From JALZAA01 sp035316025 (GTDB taxonomy: Bacteria; Actinomycetota; Acidimicrobiia; IMCC26256; JACDBD01): 63,291 bases of DNA. Numbering within the stretch: position 1 is the stretch's first letter; every line of letters begins with the position of its first letter. The stretch covers positions 1 through 63,291 of the forward strand of contig DATFXL010000041.1 in assembly GCA_035316025.1 (NCBI GenBank), written 5' to 3'. Shown one piece after another: positions 59,731-63,291 of this stretch. The notes beneath the pieces were generated by a model. It was not told the origin of the DNA, searched no databases, and was given only the letters and a program-made list of their open reading frames with translations. A program made the translations under genes and the position numbers.

Positions 59731-60666
59731 ATGTCCGAGTTGCGGCGGGACGAGCTCGCCGATCGATGGGTGCTCCTCGCGCCCGGCCGTGCCGCGCGTC
59801 CGCACACGTTCCCGCCGCCGACTGGCGCCGCCACGACGACGCCCGCGGACTGTCCGTTCTGTCCCGGCCACGAGCACATGACGCCGCCCGAGGTCTATCG
59901 CACCGGTGGCGGCGCGCCCCAGACGCCGGGATGGCGCGTGCGCGTGGTGCCGAACCTGTATCCCATCGTCGGCGGCGACGACCCGGGGCCGGGCGCCACT
60001 GGCGCCCACGAAGTCGCCGTCCTCTCCCCCGCCCACCACCTGTCGTTCGCGCAGCTCGACGAGGCGCAGGCCACCGAGCTGCTCACCGTCCTGCGCGATC
60101 GCGCCCGCCACCACCTGGCGGCTGGGCGCGCCTTCGTCCAGGTCGTGATCAACCACGGCGCCGCCGCCGGCGCGTCTATCGCGCATCCGCACGCCCAACT
60201 CGTCGCGCTCGACTTCGTTCCCCCGGCGGCCGAAGAAGCCGTACGCCGCGCCCGAGCCGCGGGCCGAGACCTCGTGGTCGAGGACCGGGAGCGGTCGGGC
60301 GACGCGCTCCGCGTGTTCGACGGAGCAGCGCCGTCATGGTGCCCGCACGCGGCCGGCACGCCGTACGAGTTCCGGATCGCGCTCCGCGTGCTCGGCGCAA
60401 ACTTCGACGACGCCGACGACGCGCAGATCGCGGCCGTGGCGCAGACCGCGCGCGCCACGCTCGCCCGGCTGGCCGCGGTCGTCGGCGACGTGCCCTACAA
60501 CCTCGTCGTGCACACGGCACCACCCGACACCGCACCCGACGCGTTCCACTGGTACGTCGAGGTGCAGACCCGGATCGCCGTCATCGCCGGCTTCGAGCAG
60601 GGCACCGGCATCCTCGTGAACACCACCCCGCCCGAGCTCGCCGCCGCGCAGCTTCGGGACGGATAG
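59731..60666 (+). CDS. galT: Galactose-1-phosphate uridylyltransferase-like protein
   Basis: 311 residues. CPFCPGHEHMTPPEV holds a zinc-type CxxC; VRVVPNLYPIV, SIAHPHAQLVAL (catalytic HPH) and FHWYVEVQTRIAVIAGFEQGTGILVNTTPPE are the HIT-superfamily GalT motifs. It may transfer UMP between UDP-glucose and a hexose-1-phosphate, or act as an ADP-glucose/other sugar adenylyltransferase, since actinobacterial members of this group vary. It converges on the enoyl-CoA hydratase gene with an 8-bp gap. Confidence 0.85.
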   Translation: MSELRRDELADRWVLLAPGRAARPHTFPPPTGAATTTPADCPFCPGHEHMTPPEVYRTGGGAPQTPGWRVRVVPNLYPIVGGDDPGPGATGAHEVAVLSPAHHLSFAQLDEAQATELLTVLRDRARHHLAAGRAFVQVVINHGAAAGASIAHPHAQLVALDFVPPAAEEAVRRARAAGRDLVVEDRERSGDALRVFDGAAPSWCPHAAGTPYEFRIALRVLGANFDDADDAQIAAVAQTARATLARLAAVVGDVPYNLVVHTAPPDTAPDAFHWYVEVQTRIAVIAGFEQGTGILVNTTPPELAAAQLRDG

Positions 60667-60674
60667 CAAGCCGG

Positions 60675-61451
60675 TCAGCGGCCGACGAACTTCGCCCTGC
60701 CGGGCCCCTGTTCGAGGAAGCTCCGCACGCCGGTAACGGCGTCCTCGGTACGGAAGACCTCTGCGAATGCGTCGGTCTCGAGGTCGAGGCCGTCCTCGAG
60801 CCGGACGTCGAGCGCGCCGTCGATCACCATCTTGGCCACACCCATGGCGACGACCGCTCCCGACGCGAACGACCCTGCCCACGCCAGCGCGGCTTCCTCG
60901 AGGTGGGCGGCGGGAGCGACACGATCGACGAGGCCGATCGCGACCGCCTCGTCCGCCCTCACCTGCCGGCCGCTCCAGATGAGCTCCTTGGCCCGCGCCG
61001 GCCCGATCAGCCGGGGCAGCCGTTGCGTGGCCCCCGCGCCGGGGATCACACCGAGCAGCGTCTCCGGTTGCCCGACGCGCGCGTCGTCGGCGGCGATGCG
61101 GAGATCACAGGCCAGCGCCAGCTCGAGGCCTCCGCCCAGCGCGACACCGTTGATCGCGGCGATGACCGGACGAGGGATCTCGCCGATCGCGTCGAACGCG
61201 GCCCGGAAGCGACCGCTGATGGATCGCGCCTCGTCGGGACCGCCGAACTCGCTGATGTCGGCGCCGGCGGCGAACGCCTTGGTGCCGCCGAGCACGACCA
61301 CCGCCTTCACGCCCGGGTCCTCGCCCAACTCGCCGGCGGCGAAGCCGAGCTCTTCGAGCACCGCGCCCGACAGCGCGTTGAGCGGCGGGCGGTCGACGCG
61401 CAGGGTGGCGACGCCGTCGGGGCGGCGATCGATGCGGACGTTCTCGGACAT
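60675..61451 (-). CDS. Enoyl-CoA hydratase/isomerase family protein
   Basis: 258 residues from the ATG at 61451. GVATLRVDRPPLNALSGAVLEEL, FAAGADISEF (oxyanion hole) and AAINGVALGGGLELALACDLRIAADDARVGQPETLLGVIPGAGATQRLPRLIG are crotonase motifs; the two Glu positions of hydratases are present. Substrate chain unknown. Likely the last gene of a nifU-like/meaB/GNAT/crotonase minus-strand run. Confidence 0.93.
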   Translation of the reverse strand: MSENVRIDRRPDGVATLRVDRPPLNALSGAVLEELGFAAGELGEDPGVKAVVVLGGTKAFAAGADISEFGGPDEARSISGRFRAAFDAIGEIPRPVIAAINGVALGGGLELALACDLRIAADDARVGQPETLLGVIPGAGATQRLPRLIGPARAKELIWSGRQVRADEAVAIGLVDRVAPAAHLEEAALAWAGSFASGAVVAMGVAKMVIDGALDVRLEDGLDLETDAFAEVFRTEDAVTGVRSFLEQGPGRAKFVGR

Positions 61452-61477
61452 GCGCTTCTCCCGTCGAGGATCTCTGC

Positions 61478-62122
61478 CTAGTCCTGGCGTGCGAACAGCA
61501 CCTCGCCGCCGATGGGACGGAACCCGGCCGAGAGCAGGGCGCGCACGGATGCCACGTTGCCCGGCGCGACCTGGGCGAAGATCGCCCCGTCCTCGGGCAC
61601 GAACGTACGCGCCGCCAGCGCCAGCCGGCGTCCGAGGCCGCGGTGGCGCGCGGCCGGTTCGACTTCGAACGCGCACTCCAGACGACCGGCCAGGCCGCGG
61701 CCGATCACGAGCACTCCGAGCTCCTCGGGGTCCGTGAACACCCTCAGGTCTCTCCGATAACGCGCGGCGCGTTGGACCCGGTCGTGACCGCCGAGGTCGT
61801 CGCGCGCGACGAGCTCGAGGTCGGCGCTGTCGGCCGCCGGCGCCGCCATCACGAGGTCGCGGCTCCCGGGCCTCGTGCCGAGCCGTTGTGCGAGCCAGAG
61901 CTGGAAGGACGGATGCGTCCACGCCGACAGCTCTCCGGATGGGAGCGCGTGGAGGACCTCGTCGGCAGGCACATCCGCGGCGACGACGAGGTGGGCGGTG
62001 AAGTCGACGATTGCGTCGGCCGGGCCGCCCGGCGATGGCAGGACCTCGACGAAGCCGTCGGGTGGAGGATGCTCGCCGTGCGCCGCCGCGAACAGCATCA
62101 CCGCAAGGGGGTGCTCGGTCAC
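61478..62122 (-). CDS. GNAT-family acetyltransferase
   Basis: 214 residues from the GTG at 62122. The C-terminal acetyl-CoA motif is VEPAARHRGLGRRLALAAR, followed by IFAQVAPGNVASVRALLSAGFRPIGGEVLF. The N-terminal 100 residues are not typical of a core GNAT and may form a separate substrate domain. A TAACCT box is 8 nt before the GTG. Longer frames toward 62359 run antisense-like into meaB and are rejected. Confidence 0.8.
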   Translation of the reverse strand: MTEHPLAVMLFAAAHGEHPPPDGFVEVLPSPGGPADAIVDFTAHLVVAADVPADEVLHALPSGELSAWTHPSFQLWLAQRLGTRPGSRDLVMAAPAADSADLELVARDDLGGHDRVQRAARYRRDLRVFTDPEELGVLVIGRGLAGRLECAFEVEPAARHRGLGRRLALAARTFVPEDGAIFAQVAPGNVASVRALLSAGFRPIGGEVLFARQD

Positions 62123-62130
62123 CGGGAAGC

Positions 62131-62136
62131 AGGTTA
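62131..62136 (-). promoter_or_regulatory. -10 box for the GNAT gene
   Basis: TAACCT on the minus strand, 8 nt, then GTG at 62122. It overlaps the last codons of meaB, so the GNAT gene may be transcribed both from here and with meaB. Confidence 0.4.
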
Positions 62137-63078
62137 GATCTGCAGCAGCTTGTCGGCAGCGGCGTAGGGGTCGAGCTCGCGTGCGGCCACCTGCTCCACG
62201 AGCCGGTCGAACTGCTCGCCGCGGCAGCGCTCCTCTGCTCCCGCTCTGAGCCGCTCGTGCACGATCGCGCGCAGCTCGTCTCGCAACCGCGCCCCGCGCC
62301 GTCGCTCCAAGCGGCCGTCGGCCTCGAGGTGCGCGCGGTGGGCGAGAATCGCGCGCCACAGGTCGCCGACACCGCGGCCGTCGGTGGCGACCGTCTGCAC
62401 GATCGGCGGCCGCCAGTCGCGGTCCCCCGCGAGCTCGAGCATCACCTCGAGGTCGCGCACGGTCTCGCCCGCACCCTCCCGGTCGGCTTTGTTGACGACG
62501 AGCACGTCGGCGATCTCGAGGAGGCCCGCCTTGTTCGCCTGCACGCCGTCACCCCAACGCGGGTTCACGACGACGACGGTCGTGTCGGCGGCGTCCGCGA
62601 CCTCGACCTCGACCTGTCCCACGCCGACCGTCTCGACGATGATCCATGGCTTGCCGGCGGCGTCGAGGATCCTCACCGCCTGCGGCGTCGCCAGCGAGAG
62701 CCCGCCGAGGTGGCCGCGAGTCGCCATCGACCGGATGAACACGCCCTCGTCGGTCGCGTGGTCCTGCATGCGCACGCGGTCGCCGAGGATGGCCCCGCCA
62801 CTGAAGGGACTGCTCGGGTCGATCGCCAGCACGCCCACCTCGGTGCCCGACGCGCGGATGACCCCGATGAGCTTGTCGGTGAGCGTCGACTTTCCGGACC
62901 CGGGCGCCCCGGTCATGCCCACCGTGTACGCGCCGCCGGTGCTCAGGTACAGGCGGCCCACCGCGTCGGTGGCAGCGTCGCCCCCGGACTCGACCAGGGA
63001 GATCAGCTTGGCGATGGCGGCGCGATCGCCCTGTCGGGCCGCTTCGACGAGCGCGGGTGGATTGTTGGGGAGCGCTAT
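62134..63078 (-). CDS. meaB: Methylmalonyl-CoA mutase-associated GTPase MeaB
   Basis: About 314 residues. YTVGMTGAPGSGKSTLTDKLI is the G1/P-loop, LAIDPSSPFSGGAILGDRVRM the switch region, IIVETVGVGQVEVEVADAADTTVVVV the DTxG-like region and VVNKADREG the NKxD motif. It protects and loads B12-dependent acyl-CoA mutases. The start is uncertain: homology begins near IALPNNPPALVEAARQGD at 63078, where the codon is ATA, overlapping the upstream TAG as ATAG. The only canonical in-frame start is GTG at 63174, which would overlap the NifU-like gene by 100 nt. Confidence 0.85.
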   Translation of the reverse strand: MALPNNPPALVEAARQGDRAAIAKLISLVESGGDAATDAVGRLYLSTGGAYTVGMTGAPGSGKSTLTDKLIGVIRASGTEVGVLAIDPSSPFSGGAILGDRVRMQDHATDEGVFIRSMATRGHLGGLSLATPQAVRILDAAGKPWIIVETVGVGQVEVEVADAADTTVVVVNPRWGDGVQANKAGLLEIADVLVVNKADREGAGETVRDLEVMLELAGDRDWRPPIVQTVATDGRGVGDLWRAILAHRAHLEADGRLERRRGARLRDELRAIVHERLRAGAEERCRGEQFDRLVEQVAARELDPYAAADKLLQI

Positions 63079-63291
63079 TCGGAGATCACCTCGGTGATCC
63101 CCGGGACCCGGTCCATGATGATCCGTTCGACGCCGGCCTTGAGCGTCATCATCGACACCGGGCAGGTGCCGCACGCTCCGACGAGCGTGACGTGGACGGC
63201 GCCGTCGGCGTCGATGCCGTTGAAGATGATGTCGCCACCGTCGCTCTGCAACGCGGGACGGATGGCATCGATGGCCTCGAGGACTCCAGCT
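63075..63291 (-). CDS. NifU-like (Nfu) iron-sulfur scaffold domain protein, partial
   Basis: The gene runs off the window end; 71 codons are visible, ending in TAG at 63075-63077. VLEAIDAIRPALQSDGGDIIFNGID and GACGTCPVSMMTLKAGVERIIMDRVPGITEVI are the C-terminal NifU/Nfu domain with the CxxC cluster motif (CGTC). It carries a transient Fe-S cluster to client proteins. It leads into meaB on the same strand. Confidence 0.92.
   Translation of the reverse strand, partial: AGVLEAIDAIRPALQSDGGDIIFNGIDADGAVHVTLVGACGTCPVSMMTLKAGVERIIMDRVPGITEVISE

Overview
This 63.3 kb window is dense, very GC-rich chromosomal DNA from an actinobacterium. I would guess the class Acidimicrobiia, but the sequence alone does not prove it. 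The lineage signals are: F420 biosynthesis genes (cofD, cofE and a separate nitroreductase) with an F420-dependent LLM-family enzyme; a mycothiol-dependent-isomerase-like protein; a DUF5719 protein paired with a giant GT2 membrane protein; an LCP ligase with a sugar-nucleotide operon; GTG starts; 1-4 nt ATGA/GTGA/TGATG overlaps; and many genes whose TAnnnT -10 box lies only 6-8 nt before the start codon, as in leaderless actinobacterial transcripts. I see no insertion sequence, prophage, CRISPR array, tRNA or rRNA.

Layout. 1-14 kb is an accessory-metabolism stretch of small transcription units: ECF sigma tail, DUF2461, ASCH, a cupin/ArsR/SRPBCC/VOC operon, YqgE plus a NYN protein, a tandemly duplicated zinc metallopeptidase, a thioesterase plus F420-type oxidoreductase, a desaturase divergent from a TetR gene around a perfect 20-bp palindrome, an MDMPI-fold protein, SRAP/YedK, a TetR-PaaI-GNAT operon and a 1-Cys peroxiredoxin. 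14-28 kb carries the core cluster ftsX-ftsE-prfB-secA-response regulator-hpf-comF-mtnA-ahcY, with a coiled-coil M23 hydrolase next to ftsEX. 28-34 kb continues on the minus strand with a SIS-type phosphosugar isomerase, a Trm112-like protein, manB, a large polytopic membrane protein and a CPBP protease. ftsH and a thioredoxin-like gene follow. 37-41.6 kb holds DUF5719 and the 1044-residue GT2 membrane protein. 41.7-44.5 kb (plus strand) has a small amphipathic protein with its own promoter and strong terminator, then cofD-cofE-nitroreductase.

44.5-52.7 kb is one minus-strand operon of eight genes read LCP -> UDP-glucose dehydrogenase -> UDP-glucuronate decarboxylase-like -> two GT2 enzymes -> a histidine-rich membrane-anchored protein of unknown function -> sugar-1-phosphate nucleotidyltransferase -> epimerase. 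It ends in a hairpin shared with the F420 operon. It probably makes sugar nucleotides and lipid-linked glycan and attaches the polymer to the wall. The manB and SIS isomerase genes at 28-31 kb could supply sugar phosphates. 52.7-63.3 kb carries pabB-pabC, birA divergent from a biotin carboxylase/BCCP protein with overlapping -10 boxes, a PhzF protein, an LpdA-like flavoprotein divergent from galT, an enoyl-CoA hydratase, a GNAT gene, meaB and the end of a NifU-like gene.

The most interesting items are the histidine-rich protein inside the envelope operon, the metallopeptidase made of one intact and one degenerate copy, a 35-codon upstream ORF coupled to ahcY, the small protein with an autonomous transcription unit, and several clear operator/promoter arrangements. 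No complete, obviously novel system (such as a new defence island) is visible. Coordinates rest on reading the sequence by eye, and families are assigned from recalled motifs, not from searches.
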